Counted from the stretch's first letter, positions 52,285 through 61,720 are shown. The stretch is DNA of 64,000 nucleotides from Lentzea aerocolonigenes (GCF_000974445.1 NZ_BBOJ01000001.1:248001-312000), one strand, 5' to 3'. Translations and numbers: made by a program. Notes: generated from the sequence alone by a model not told the origin.

Positions 52285-53460
52285 GTGCCGAAGAAGCTGA
52301 TCCTCCCGTATCTCTGCCTGCTCTACTTCATCAACTACCTCGACCGCGTGAACATCGGGTTCGCCGGACCGAACGGCATGTCGGAGGAGCTGAAGCTCTC
52401 GGCGACGGTGTTCGGGTTCGCGTCCGGGGTGTTCTTCATCGGGTACCTGCTGCTGGAGGTGCCCAGCAACCTGGCGCTGCACCGGTTCGGGGCGCGGAGG
52501 TGGATCGCCCGGATCATGGTCAGCTGGGGGATCGTCGCCACCGCGATGGCGTTCGTGCCAAACGGGACCGTGCTGATCTCGCTGCGGTTCCTGCTCGGTG
52601 TGGCGGAGGCCGGGTTCTTCCCCGGGATCATCCTGTACCTGACGTACTGGTACCCGGAGAAGGAACGGGCGCGGATCGTCGCGCTGTTCATGGTGGCCGT
52701 GCCGATCTCGACGGCGCTCGGGGCCACGTTCAGCGGGTTGCTGATCCAGTGGACCGACTGGCGCACGATGTTCCTGATCGAGGGCCTGCCGGCGATCGCG
52801 CTGGCGTTCGTGACGTGGTTCTGGCTGCCGGACCGGCCCGCGGAGGCGATCGAGGAGCCGGAGAAGGAGCACTGGCCGTTGCGCAAGGCCCTCACGCACC
52901 CGCGCGTTCTGGCGTTGAGCTTCGTGTACTTCGGGATCGTGTACGGGTTGTACACGCTCGGGTTCTTCCTGCCGACGATCATCAAGGAGCTCGCGCCGGG
53001 AGCGGGGATCGTCCAACGTGGACTGATCAACGCGGTCCCGTACGCGCTCGGCGCGGTCGCCATGGTCCTGTGGGCCAGGCACGGCGACCGCACCGGGGAA
53101 CGGAAGTGGCACGTTGCCGCGCCGATGTTGCTCGGTGGAGCGGCCATTCCGGTGGCGCTCCACCTCGAGAACCCCGTCGCGGCAATGGTCGCGGTCTCGG
53201 TGTGCGCGATCGGTGTCTGTGCCGCTCTGCCCACGTTCTGGGCGCTTCCGACGAGTTTTCTGGGTGGTACGGCTGCTGCGGGCGGGATTGCGTTGATCAA
53301 CTCGCTGGGCAACGTGAGCGGGTTCGCCGCTCCCTACGTCACCGGGTGGCTGCGCGACCTCACCGGGACCCAGAAGACCGGCCTCTGGGTCGTCGGCGTC
53401 ACGATGATCAGCGCGGCCGTGGTGGCTCTGGTTCAGCGGGCTGGTGCGGAAAAGGTGTAG
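52285..53460 (+). CDS. MFS transporter (anion:cation symporter type)
   Basis: 391 residues, 12 membrane helices. ACS-family features: FINYLDRVNIGFAG in helix 1, RFLLGVAEAGFFPGIILYLTYWYP, and a second half beginning near 200. This group imports organic anions such as hydroxyphenylacetate, tartrate or phthalate. GTG 52285 with GGGGGA 8 nt upstream; only 14 bp separate it from the divergent SDR start. The 3' end overlaps the DUF3455 gene by 28 bp. Confidence 0.9.
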   Translation: MPKKLILPYLCLLYFINYLDRVNIGFAGPNGMSEELKLSATVFGFASGVFFIGYLLLEVPSNLALHRFGARRWIARIMVSWGIVATAMAFVPNGTVLISLRFLLGVAEAGFFPGIILYLTYWYPEKERARIVALFMVAVPISTALGATFSGLLIQWTDWRTMFLIEGLPAIALAFVTWFWLPDRPAEAIEEPEKEHWPLRKALTHPRVLALSFVYFGIVYGLYTLGFFLPTIIKELAPGAGIVQRGLINAVPYALGAVAMVLWARHGDRTGERKWHVAAPMLLGGAAIPVALHLENPVAAMVAVSVCAIGVCAALPTFWALPTSFLGGTAAAGGIALINSLGNVSGFAAPYVTGWLRDLTGTQKTGLWVVGVTMISAAVVALVQRAGAEKV

Positions 53461-53972
53461 AGCGCCTCGTAGTGCACGGACGTCTGGGCGCCTTCGGTGC
53501 ATCCGCCTGCCGGTGCGACACCACCCTTGGTGGCGAGGCGCTGGACGTAGCTGACGCCGGCGAACACGCCGGAACCCCTGGTCGACTTGGCTTTCAGCAG
53601 GAGCTCGGGAACCGCTCCCGGAACTTCGTTGCGGGCACCGTCCACAGGGGCGGCCTCGACGGCGCTCCCGTCGACAGTGGACACCCAGATCGGACCGCGC
53701 GTGTGCAGCGCGACCGACCTGCCGAGCCGGTCCGCCAGGGTGGCGGCGGGTTCCAGCAACTTCCACGCCCCGGTCGTGCAGGTGTAGGTCTGCACGCCCT
53801 TCGCGTAGAACTTGGCGACGAGCTTGTTGCCGGGTGGAACCTTCACAGCGGATGCGACCTGCGTGTCAGGCCCGTTCATGGCCTCCGGGGTCGGTGCGGC
53901 GGTGGAGGCGGCGCCACCTGCCACGAGGCCTAGTAAAGCTGTAGCGACGAACACGAGCCGGGCTCGTTTCAT
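53433..53972 (-). CDS. Secreted DUF3455 protein
   Basis: 179 residues, ATG with GGGAG 6 nt upstream. Signal peptide about 1-26. The mature protein follows the DUF3455 pattern: GVQTYTCTTGAWKLLEPAATL, HTRGPIWVSTVDGSAVEA, VPELLLKAKSTRGSGVFAGVSYVQRL and GGVAPAGGCTEG. Two Cys residues could pair. Function unknown; the family is secreted in fungi and bacteria. Confidence 0.88.
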   Translation of the reverse strand: MKRARLVFVATALLGLVAGGAASTAAPTPEAMNGPDTQVASAVKVPPGNKLVAKFYAKGVQTYTCTTGAWKLLEPAATLADRLGRSVALHTRGPIWVSTVDGSAVEAAPVDGARNEVPGAVPELLLKAKSTRGSGVFAGVSYVQRLATKGGVAPAGGCTEGAQTSVHYEALYTFSAPAR

Positions 53973-54019
53973 GACTCACTCCCATGTGGACAGACAGTGC
54001 GACGTGTCTTCGTTGTCCG

Positions 54020-54059
54020 CGGTGCAGCCATCAGGGCATACGGCCTGATGGCTGCACCG
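54020..54059 (-). terminator. Terminator after phoX copy 1
   Basis: Perfect 16-bp arms (54020-54035 and 54044-54059), 8-nt loop, between the phoX stop (54097) and the DUF3455 start. Confidence 0.85.
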
Positions 54060-54096
54060 GTTCAAACGACTTCCCGGAGTGAGCGGGCGGGCGCGG

Positions 54097-56190
54097 TCAG
54101 TCGCAGATCTTGCGACGGTCCTTGCGCCACACCGCGGCGACGGCCGGGCGCGGCTGCGAGGCGCCGCCGTCCGGCCAGTGCGAGAGCGGGTTGTTCGCCG
54201 ACGCGCCGTCGATCTCACCGGGGTGCTGCACCGACACCAGCACGAAGTCCTCGGTGATGACCGGGCCGCAGGTCTCCGCACCCCTGGGCACGGTGAGGAA
54301 CTGCTTCACCTGGCCGCGGCGCTTGCCGGCGACCGGCACCGCGAACAGGCCGTCGTTGGATCCCAGTGCATTGCCGTCCGTGGAGATCCACAGGTTGCCG
54401 TGCGAGTCGAACGCGACGTTGTCCGGGCACGAGATCGGGCTGACCTGCGACTTGTCGAAGCCGCCGAAGTACGTGCCGGGATCCTTCGGGTCGCCGCAGA
54501 GCAGCAGCAGCTTCCACGAGAACGTGGTCGCCGTGTTGTCGCTGCGGCGCTCCTCGATCTCCAGGACGTGGCCGTGCTTGTTGCCGTTGCGCGGGTTGAT
54601 CTCGGTCGGGCCTTCCTTGCCGGCCTTGCCGCGGTCGGTGTTGTTGGTCAGCGCGGCGTAGATCCGGCGGTTGTGCAGCGAGGGCTCGACGTCCTCCGGG
54701 CGGTCCATCTTCGTGGCGCCCATCTTGTCGGCGGCCAGGCGCGTGAAGACGTAGACCTCCTCCGCGGTGAAGCCGGGGACGAACGACTTGTCGTTGTGCG
54801 CGAGGGCGATCCACTCGCCGCTGCCGTCGAACTCGCCGTCCTTGGGCAGCGTGCCGTCACCGGTGATCTCGGCGGCGGGGCTGTCGCCGGTGAACTTGGC
54901 GACGTAGAGCGTGCCCTTGTCCAGCAGGCGCTTGTTGTGCTCGCGGGCGCGCTTCGAGTTGCCCTTCATGTAGCGCTCGTCGGTGACGAACTTGTACATG
55001 TAGTCGAAACGCTCGTCGTCACCCATGTACGCGACGACACGGCCGTCCTTGGCGACGATGACGTTCGCGCCCTCGTGCTTGAAGCGGCCGAGCGCGGTGT
55101 GCTTGACCGGCGTCGACTTCGGGTCGAGCGGGTCGATCTCGACGATCCAGCCGAAGCGGTTGGCCTCGTTCGGCTCCTGCAGCAGGTCGAAGCGCTTGTC
55201 GAACTTCTCCCACTTGCGCGTGGTCGCGCCGCCGGTGATGCCGTAGCGGGCGAACTTGGCCTTGGTGTCGGGGTCGGTGACCTGGCCGCCGTTCGCGAAG
55301 TACTGGTTGAAGTTCTCCTCGCCGGACAGGATCGTGCCCCACGGCGTGACGCCACCGGAGCAGTTGTTCTGCGTGCCCAGCACGACCTTGCCCGTCGGGT
55401 CGGCGGAGGTCTTGAGGTACTTCGAACCGGCGGCGGGACCGCGCACCTCGAACGGCGTGGTGAGCGTGATCCGGCGGTTGTACTTCTCCATGTCGTCCGG
55501 GCAGACGAACAGCTTGCCCGTGCGGGGGTCGCGGTCGACCATCACGATCGACAGGCCGTGTGCGGCCCACGCGATCTTGGCGTGCTTCTCGGTGACCTTG
55601 TCCGCGGCCCAGTCCTTGAACATGAAGGACTCGGACGTGTACTCGTGGTTGCTCACCATGAGCCAGCTGTCGTGGTAGCCGGGCACCGGGACGAGACCGC
55701 AGAAGTCGTTGTTGAAACCGAACTGCTTGGCCTGCGCTTCGGGGGTTTGGTTGTCGAAGTCGAACTTCGGCGCGTCCGGCAGCACGGGGTCGCCCCAGCG
55801 GATCACGACGTTCTGCTGGAAGTCCTTCGGCGTGACGATCTCGTCGAGGGTGTTGGGCTGCACCGGCTCGAAGTTGAGACCGCCGGGGTCGCGGCCGGCA
55901 CCGAGGTCCAGGTCGACGTCGACGTTCACCGGAGCAGCGGCGGCCGAACCGGACAGCGCGAGCGCACCGGCACCCGCGACCGCGACGACAGCGCCGGCCT
56001 TGAGCATGCCGCGGCGGCTCACGACCTCCTTGACGACGTCACCGAAGTACGCGTTCTGCGTGGTGTTGGGCGCCTCGTGCGCACAGGCGTTGCCGCAGCG
56101 GAACTCGCAGGTGACGGCCTGACGCCCGAGCGGGTGGTTCGTCGGGAGCAGGGGCAGCAGGCGGCGGCCCCGATCGGTGGATGAAGACAC
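54097..56190 (-). CDS. phoX: PhoX-family alkaline phosphatase, copy 1
   Basis: 697 residues. Exported calcium/iron-dependent phosphatase that releases phosphate from organic esters. Twin-arginine signal SRRGMLKAG near 58-66, followed by a hydrophobic stretch and AAAA cleavage region. The N-terminal 50 residues (CEFRCGNACAHEAPN) are the usual PhoX leader. Body motifs: NHEYTSESMF, CSGGVTPWGTILSGEENFN, KFTGDSPAAEI, DNVAFDSHGNLWISTDG and CGPVITEDFVLVSVQHPGE. GTG 56190 after GGAGG. Lies directly downstream of a second phoX gene. Confidence 0.93.
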   Translation of the reverse strand: MSSSTDRGRRLLPLLPTNHPLGRQAVTCEFRCGNACAHEAPNTTQNAYFGDVVKEVVSRRGMLKAGAVVAVAGAGALALSGSAAAAPVNVDVDLDLGAGRDPGGLNFEPVQPNTLDEIVTPKDFQQNVVIRWGDPVLPDAPKFDFDNQTPEAQAKQFGFNNDFCGLVPVPGYHDSWLMVSNHEYTSESFMFKDWAADKVTEKHAKIAWAAHGLSIVMVDRDPRTGKLFVCPDDMEKYNRRITLTTPFEVRGPAAGSKYLKTSADPTGKVVLGTQNNCSGGVTPWGTILSGEENFNQYFANGGQVTDPDTKAKFARYGITGGATTRKWEKFDKRFDLLQEPNEANRFGWIVEIDPLDPKSTPVKHTALGRFKHEGANVIVAKDGRVVAYMGDDERFDYMYKFVTDERYMKGNSKRAREHNKRLLDKGTLYVAKFTGDSPAAEITGDGTLPKDGEFDGSGEWIALAHNDKSFVPGFTAEEVYVFTRLAADKMGATKMDRPEDVEPSLHNRRIYAALTNNTDRGKAGKEGPTEINPRNGNKHGHVLEIEERRSDNTATTFSWKLLLLCGDPKDPGTYFGGFDKSQVSPISCPDNVAFDSHGNLWISTDGNALGSNDGLFAVPVAGKRRGQVKQFLTVPRGAETCGPVITEDFVLVSVQHPGEIDGASANNPLSHWPDGGASQPRPAVAAVWRKDRRKICD

Positions 56191-56247
56191 GCAGGCCTCC
56201 GAGATCGGTCAGTGTGGGAACTGGCCGAACCTAAGAGCCCAACGAGA

Positions 56248-56280
56248 TCGCCTGCCGTCCAAGAGATGAACGGCAGGCGA
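56248..56280 (-). terminator. Terminator after phoX copy 2
   Basis: Perfect 11-bp arms TCGCCTGCCGT (56248-56258) and ACGGCAGGCGA (56270-56280), 40 bp past the stop of copy 2; the two phoX genes are thus separate transcription units. Confidence 0.8.
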
Positions 56281-56319
56281 ACTCGTTCTACTCCCGAACG
56301 ATCACAGCACGCAGCGTGA

Positions 56320-58338
56320 TCAACCGATTTCGCCCAGCTGACGACGGCCCTTGCGCCACACCGCGACGACCGACGGCCGGGGTTGCGACGTGCCGCCGTC
56401 CGGCCAGTGCGAGACCGGCTTGTCCGCGGTCGCCCCGTCGATCTCGCCGGGGTGCTGCACGCACACCGTGATGACCCTCTCGCCGATCACCGGCCCGCAC
56501 GTCTCGCCGCCGCGCGGCACGGTGAGGAAGAGCTTCAGGTGCCCGCGTTCCGGTCCCTCCAGCGGCACGCCGTAGAGGCCGTCGTTGAGCCCGTCGAGCT
56601 TGCCGTCCGCGTCCGTGGAGATCCACAGGTTGCCGTGGCGGTCGAACGCCACGTTGTCCGGACTGGAGATGGGGCTGACCTGCGTCTTGTCGTAGCCGCC
56701 GAAATAGGTGTTCGGGTCGTCCGGGAAGCCGCAGACGAGGAAGAGCCCCCAGTTGAACGTCAGCGCGAGCGCGTCGCCGCGCCGTTCGGTCAGTTCCAGC
56801 ACCTGGCCGTGGCGGTTGTTGATGCGCGGGTTCGGCTCGGTCGGGCCCTCCTTGCCCGCGACGACGCCGCGTTCGACGTTGTTGCTGAGCGCGCAGTAGA
56901 CCGTGCCGGTGCGCGGGTGGCACTCGATGTCCTCGGGACGGTCCATCTTGGTCGCACCGACCTTGTCCGCGGCGAGGCGCGTGAAGACGTACACCTCCTC
57001 GGCGGTCATGCCCGGCACGAACGACTTGTTGCCCGCTGCCAGCGGAATCCACTCGCCGGTGCCGTCGAACTTCCCGTCGCTGGGCAGCTTTCCGGTGCCG
57101 TCGATCTCGGACGCGGGGCTGTCGCCCTTGAAGCGCGCGACGTAGAGCGTGCCGTCGTCGAGCAGCGTCATGTTGTGGCGGCGCGCGGCTTTGCTGTTGC
57201 CGTGCTTCATCTTGCCGTTGGAGATGAACTTGTAGATGTACTCGAACCGCTCGTCGTCACCGGAGTACGCGACCACGCGGCCGTCGTCGGCGACGCGGAT
57301 GTTCGCGGTCTCGTGCTTGAACCGGCCCAGGTGCGTGTGCTTGACCGGCGTCGAGTCCGGGTCGTGCGGGTCGAGCTCGATGACCCACCCGAACCTGTTG
57401 ACCTCGTTGGGTTCCTGCGCGAGGTCCCAGCGCTTGTCGAAGCGCTCCCACTTGCGGGTGGTGGCGTTGCCGACGACGCCGTAGCGGGTCAGGCGCGGGT
57501 CGTTGCGGCCGGCGGCGTTGGCGAAGTACTGGTTGAAGTTCTCCTCGCCGGACAGGATCGTGCCCCACGGCGTGACGCCGCCGGAGCAGTTGTTGATGGT
57601 GCCGAAGACCTTCTTGCCCGTGGGATCGACGGACGTCTTCAGCAGGTCGCTGCCCGCGGCCGGACCGCGCACCTCGAACGCCGTGTTGAGGGTGATCCGG
57701 CGGTTGTACCTGCTGAACCTGGGCCGGTAGTGGCCGGAGAACAGCGAGCGCTTGATCATGAACACCGACAGGCCGTGCGCGGCCCAGCCGATCTTCGCCT
57801 GCTCCTCGGTGGGGTTGTTCGGGTCGTAACCGCGGAACATCAGCTTCTCGCTGGTGTACTCGTGGTTGGTGATCATGAGACCCGTGAGCTCCAGCGGGTC
57901 GAGCGGCAGGATCGCGGCGAAGTCGCAGTTGTAGCCGAACTGCTTCTCCTGCTTCGCGGCCGTCTGGTGGTCGAAGTCGAACTCGGGGACGCCGGGGAAG
58001 AGCGGGTCGCCCCACCGGATCACGACCCCCTGCTCGTACCCCTCGGGGATGACGACCTCGTCCTTGGTGTTGACCTCGACGGGCTTGAAGTCGAGCCCCC
58101 TGGTCGGACGCCCCTTGGCCTCAGGTTCGGCAGCGGCGGCGGTCGCCGGCATCGACACGGTGGCGGCGGCCGCGACGACCGCACCGGCCTTGAGCGCGGT
58201 GCGACGGCTGACGAGGTCGCCGAAGTAGGGGTTGTCCGACGTGTTCGGGACGTCGTGGAAGCACGCGTCCCCGCAGCGGTACTCGCAGGTCATCGCTGCT
58301 CTGCCGATCCGGTGGTTGACGAGCGGCAGGGGGATCAT
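56320..58338 (-). CDS. phoX: PhoX-family alkaline phosphatase, copy 2
   Basis: 672 residues, ATG 58338 after TAGGAGG. Tat signal SRRTALKAG near 44-52. Same body motifs as copy 1 (GYNCDFAAI, NHEYTSEKLMF, CSGGVTPWGTILSGEENFN, KGDSPASEI, DNVAFDRHGNLWISTD, CGPVIGERVITVCVQHPGE). It is clearly a tandem duplicate that has diverged throughout, with many conserved blocks. Upstream repeats at 58391-58423 resemble a PHO box, suggesting control by PhoP under phosphate limitation. Confidence 0.93.
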   Translation of the reverse strand: MIPLPLVNHRIGRAAMTCEYRCGDACFHDVPNTSDNPYFGDLVSRRTALKAGAVVAAAATVSMPATAAAAEPEAKGRPTRGLDFKPVEVNTKDEVVIPEGYEQGVVIRWGDPLFPGVPEFDFDHQTAAKQEKQFGYNCDFAAILPLDPLELTGLMITNHEYTSEKLMFRGYDPNNPTEEQAKIGWAAHGLSVFMIKRSLFSGHYRPRFSRYNRRITLNTAFEVRGPAAGSDLLKTSVDPTGKKVFGTINNCSGGVTPWGTILSGEENFNQYFANAAGRNDPRLTRYGVVGNATTRKWERFDKRWDLAQEPNEVNRFGWVIELDPHDPDSTPVKHTHLGRFKHETANIRVADDGRVVAYSGDDERFEYIYKFISNGKMKHGNSKAARRHNMTLLDDGTLYVARFKGDSPASEIDGTGKLPSDGKFDGTGEWIPLAAGNKSFVPGMTAEEVYVFTRLAADKVGATKMDRPEDIECHPRTGTVYCALSNNVERGVVAGKEGPTEPNPRINNRHGQVLELTERRGDALALTFNWGLFLVCGFPDDPNTYFGGYDKTQVSPISSPDNVAFDRHGNLWISTDADGKLDGLNDGLYGVPLEGPERGHLKLFLTVPRGGETCGPVIGERVITVCVQHPGEIDGATADKPVSHWPDGGTSQPRPSVVAVWRKGRRQLGEIG

Positions 58339-58390
58339 GGTGGTGGCCTCCTACGGTCGGTGCGGGAACCGCCACCGACCGTATGCGGCC

Positions 58391-58423
58391 GTTCATGCTT
58401 TGTTAACCCACAAGTTGTTCACC
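58391..58423 (-). promoter_or_regulatory. Possible PHO box upstream of phoX copy 2
   Basis: On the plus strand GTTCATG (58391), GTTAACC (58402) and GTTCACC (58417) resemble the direct-repeat unit GTTCACC of actinobacterial PhoP sites. The first two are 11 bp apart, the usual period; the third is 15 bp further. Lies 53-85 bp upstream of the phoX start. Confidence 0.45.
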
Positions 58424-59569
58424 CGCGAGGACAGCTTCGGACGGAACGTCCCTTGTGTCCGTCCGGTTGAGCGTCAACAGTCCCGCCGCGACCAGACAGA
58501 GGATCGCCGCCACGACGAACGGCTGCGCGAGGTGGCTGACGAACGTCGCAGCCAGCGCGCCACCGAGCCAGCGGAGGAAGTTGTACCCGGCGCTGGCGAC
58601 CGGCCGCGGCGCGTCGCTGACGCTCATCGCGGTGCCGGTGAAGAGCGTGTTGAGCAGACCGGAGACGAGGCCGCTGACGACGACGGCGACCACCAGCAAC
58701 GGCTTGCTCGGCACCGCCATCAGCAGCATGAGAACGGCAAACGCCAGCACAGATCCGATGATTGCGGTCTTCTCACCGACGCGGTCCGCGAGCCGCGGTG
58801 CGAGGAACACGCTGGAGACCGCGACGCAGACGCCCCAGCCGAAGAAGATCAATCCGATCTCGACGGCGCCCCACCGCAGGACGAACGGCGACCAGGCGAG
58901 CACCGTGAAGAAGGCGGCCGTGTAGAGCGCGGCACCGGTCGAGGTGCGCAGCAGGACCGGGTGGCGGAGCGCCCGGAGAGGGTCGAGCAGGCGAATCCTC
59001 GGACGTTCCTCGTGCGAGTCCTTGGCGAGGAATGTTGCACAAAGGATCAGCGCGATGGCCATCAGGATCGCCGTGCCGAGGAACGGCCCGCGCCACGAGA
59101 AGCTGCCGAGCAACGCGCCGAGCAGCGGCCCGACGCTCAGGCCGAGACCGAGCGCGGCCTCGTAGAGCAGGATCGCGCCCTTCTGCCCACCGCTCGCCGC
59201 ACCGACGATGACGCTGAGCGCGGTGGCGATGAAGAACGCGTTGCCGAGCCCCCAGACGGCCCGCAGGCCGACCAGCTGGCCGATGCTCCCCGCCGCCGAG
59301 CACGCCAGCGTGGCGACGACGATCAGCGCGAGCCCGCCGACGAGCGTGCGCTTGGCCCCGAACCTCGCTGTGGCGGCACCCGTGAAGAGCATCGCGACGA
59401 CCTGGACGCCCAGGTAGGAGGAGAAGAGGAGGGTGACCTGCGCGGGTGTTGCGTGCAGACCCTCCGCTATGGACAACAGGATCGGGTCCACGAGCCCGAT
59501 CCCCATGAAGGCGATGACCGCGGCGAACGCCGTGATCCACACCTGCTTGGGCTGAGCCTTGAAATTCAC
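58403..59569 (-). CDS. MFS transporter (drug/efflux type)
   Basis: 388 residues, 12 membrane helices, GTG start. GIGLVDPILLSIAEGLHATPAQVTLLFSSYLG and RFGAKRTLVGGL (motif A variant) mark the DHA1-type exporters, as does GAILLYEAALGLGLSVGPLLGALLG (motif C). Probably exports a small molecule; substrate unknown. Just upstream, GCTAACCTAA (59573-59582) matches one half of a DtxR/IdeR iron box; the other half is poor. Confidence 0.88.
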   Translation of the reverse strand: MNFKAQPKQVWITAFAAVIAFMGIGLVDPILLSIAEGLHATPAQVTLLFSSYLGVQVVAMLFTGAATARFGAKRTLVGGLALIVVATLACSAAGSIGQLVGLRAVWGLGNAFFIATALSVIVGAASGGQKGAILLYEAALGLGLSVGPLLGALLGSFSWRGPFLGTAILMAIALILCATFLAKDSHEERPRIRLLDPLRALRHPVLLRTSTGAALYTAAFFTVLAWSPFVLRWGAVEIGLIFFGWGVCVAVSSVFLAPRLADRVGEKTAIIGSVLAFAVLMLLMAVPSKPLLVVAVVVSGLVSGLLNTLFTGTAMSVSDAPRPVASAGYNFLRWLGGALAATFVSHLAQPFVVAAILCLVAAGLLTLNRTDTRDVPSEAVLAGEQLVG

Positions 59570-59634
59570 TTAGCTAACCTAACAGATTTTGATTAGCATG
59601 GCGAAGTATCATGCGCCACAGGTACGGTTCAGGG

Positions 59635-60264
59635 GTGGCAGCGGTGATCTTCGACCTCGACGGCGTGCTGATCGACTCCGAGCAGGTGTGGGACGAGGTG
59701 CGCCAGTCGTTCGCGGCGTCGCACGGCGGTGTCTGGACTCCCGAGGCGACTCGCGCGATGCAGGGCATGTCGACGCCGGAGTGGGGCGCGTACCTGGTCG
59801 AGGCCGTCGGCGTTCAGCTCGCGCCTGCCGAAGCGTCGGCCGGCGTGATCGCGGAGATGGAGAAGGCGTACGCCGCTCATCTGCCGGTGATTCCGGGCGC
59901 CGTGGACGCGGTTCGTGCCGTGGCCGACCGGTTCCCGGTGGCGATCGCGTCCTCTGCACCGGCCGTGCTGATCAAGGTGTTCCTCGACGTGACCGGGTTG
60001 CCGGTACCCGTCGCGGTGTCCTCGGAGGAGTGCGCCGCCGGCAAGCCGTCGCCGGACGTCTACCTGCTGGCGGCGTCACGGCTCGGGGTTGTTCCCACCT
60101 CTTGTTACGCCGTCGAGGACTCCACGAACGGGCTTCGAGCCGCCCTGGCAGCCGAGATGACCGTGCTGGCCGTGCCGAACCCGCACTTCCCGCCCGCTCC
60201 CGACGTGCTGGCTCAGGTGCGGGTGCTGTCCTCGATCGCCGACCTGCCGGACGCGCTGGCGTAA
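59635..60264 (+). CDS. HAD-superfamily phosphatase (beta-phosphoglucomutase-like)
   Basis: 209 residues. Motif I IFDLDGVLIDSE at 5-16, motif II in AIASSAPAV, Lys in AGKPSPDVYLLAA (motif III) and motif IV EDSTNGLRAALAA. Small helical cap (C1) between. I choose GTG 59635 over the ATG at 59611 because TACGGT (59623-59628) lies exactly 6 nt before it, and the protein then starts just before motif I. Phosphatase or mutase on a sugar phosphate. Confidence 0.9.
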   Translation: MAAVIFDLDGVLIDSEQVWDEVRQSFAASHGGVWTPEATRAMQGMSTPEWGAYLVEAVGVQLAPAEASAGVIAEMEKAYAAHLPVIPGAVDAVRAVADRFPVAIASSAPAVLIKVFLDVTGLPVPVAVSSEECAAGKPSPDVYLLAASRLGVVPTSCYAVEDSTNGLRAALAAEMTVLAVPNPHFPPAPDVLAQVRVLSSIADLPDALA

Positions 60265-60794
60265 CTGGTCGCGGCCAGACCGATGGCGATGCAGGTGCAG
60301 GCGATGACGCCCTTCGGCCAGTAGATGTGGCTGTCGAGGAACAGGTAGCTGCCGAAGAGCAGGAAGGCGGCTCCGGGGATCGCCTTGAGCCTGTGCTTGA
60401 GCAGTGCGCACACCGCGATCGCGGCGCTCGCCGCCAAGAAGCACCACGCGCCAACGGTCCCGAGCTGGTTACCGATCTTGAAGATCGGCGCGTCCGCGTC
60501 ACTGCGCCCGCCGTTCGCCAACGTCATCGCACCGCCGCCGATGCCGGCCAACGCGTCGAGCGCGCCGTAGAACACGGCATAACCGAACGCGGCCAGCCTG
60601 GCGGGGTAGCGCACGAGCTTCGGGGCCTCGTCGAGCAGAACCCATTGCGCGGCAGCGAGGAGCGGGAAGATCACCGCCAGGATGATGTGCATGTTCTGCC
60701 ACCACTGGGCGGTGGACGCGTCGAGATAGTGCGGGTGGGTCAGGCCGATGGCGGCGAGGACCAGGCCGGGGAGGGCGACGAGGAGCGTGCGCAC
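60213..60794 (-). CDS. Conserved integral membrane protein
   Basis: 193 residues from GTG 60794, with TATGGT exactly 6 nt upstream on the minus strand (leaderless). About six hydrophobic helices; conserved-looking motifs are LTHPHYLDASTAQWWQNMHI near 18-37 and YGALDALAGIGGGAM. The last 52 bp overlap the convergent HAD gene. No family function known. Confidence 0.8.
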   Translation of the reverse strand: MRTLLVALPGLVLAAIGLTHPHYLDASTAQWWQNMHIILAVIFPLLAAAQWVLLDEAPKLVRYPARLAAFGYAVFYGALDALAGIGGGAMTLANGGRSDADAPIFKIGNQLGTVGAWCFLAASAAIAVCALLKHRLKAIPGAAFLLFGSYLFLDSHIYWPKGVIACTCIAIGLAATSYASASGRSAIEDSTRT

Positions 60795-60915
60795 CGCGCG
60801 ACCATAGCGCCCGTCACACGTGTTCGATGTGAAGATCGCGCAGGGCGGTCTCCGCCACCTCGGCGCAGGCCCGCGCGCTGCACGAACACCTGAATGAACC
60901 CTTAACGTGGCGCGC

Positions 60916-61650
60916 ATGACGCAACGAGTTGCTGTGGTCACCGGCACGGCGCAGGGCATGGGACTGCGGATCGCCGACGTGCTGCGCGAGGACGGGTTCG
61001 CCGTCGTCGGGTTCGACCTGCAGGAGAGCAAGAACGGGATCGTCGGCAACGTCGCCAGCGCCGAGGACGTGCGGCGGCTGACCGATCACGTCGTGGACAC
61101 CCACGGCCGGGTCGACGTGCTGGTCAACAACGCGGGGATCGCCGGCATCGTGCCGTTCGAACAGACGTCGCTCGACCAGTGGGAACGGGTCATGGCGGTC
61201 AACCTGACCGGACCGTTCCTGCTCACCCAGGCACTCGGCAAGGTCATGCTCGAGCAGGGCAGCGGCTGCGTCGTCAACATCGCGTCGGTCGCCGGGCTGC
61301 GGGGCGTGGCGGACCGGGCGGCCTACAACACGACCAAGCACGGGCTGATCGGGCTCACCCGCACGCTCGCCGTCGAGTGGGGCGGGCGCGGGATCAGGGT
61401 CAACGCGGTGTGCCCCGGCTGGGTCAAGACCGAGATGGACGTCGAGTCGCAGGCCGGCGGCTACTACGTCGACCAGGACATCACCGACCACGTGCCCATG
61501 GGCCGGTTCGCGGCGCCCGACGACATCGCTCAGGCCGTGCGGTTCCTGGCGAGCGACAACGCGCGGTACGTCAACGGCGTCGCGCTGCCCGTCGACGGCG
61601 GGTGGACCGCGGACGGCAGCTGGCAGAAGCTGCGGCTCTCGAAGCGCTGA
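60916..61650 (+). CDS. SDR family oxidoreductase (FabG-like)
   Basis: 244 residues. TGTAQGMGLRIA (9-20), NNAGIAG, catalytic Ser in NIASVAGLRG and YNTTKHGLIGLTRTLA (YxxxK), then the VNAVCPGWVKTEM segment. Closest in type to 3-oxoacyl-ACP reductase/acetoacetyl-CoA reductase-like SDRs; substrate unproven. I choose ATG 60916 because TAACGT (60903-60908) lies 7 nt upstream; the GTG at 60907 overlaps that box. Confidence 0.92.
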   Translation: MTQRVAVVTGTAQGMGLRIADVLREDGFAVVGFDLQESKNGIVGNVASAEDVRRLTDHVVDTHGRVDVLVNNAGIAGIVPFEQTSLDQWERVMAVNLTGPFLLTQALGKVMLEQGSGCVVNIASVAGLRGVADRAAYNTTKHGLIGLTRTLAVEWGGRGIRVNAVCPGWVKTEMDVESQAGGYYVDQDITDHVPMGRFAAPDDIAQAVRFLASDNARYVNGVALPVDGGWTADGSWQKLRLSKR

Positions 61651-61658
61651 CCGGTTTT

Positions 61659-61712
61659 GGCGCGAAAAGCACGTTCTGGCCCATCTAGCGGCCCGAACGT
61701 GCTTTTCGCGCC
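61659..61712. terminator. Bidirectional terminator between SDR and ino1
   Basis: Perfect 18-bp arms (61659-61676 and 61695-61712); each arm carries AAAA or TTTT, so both strands end in a hairpin with a short T run. Separates convergent genes. Confidence 0.85.
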
Positions 61713-61720
61713 GATCAAAC

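Noticed and set aside
59573..59582. Iron box (DtxR/IdeR) before the MFS exporter
   Set aside because: Only the right half (GCTAACCTAA) matches; the left half has few matches, so iron control is not supported.
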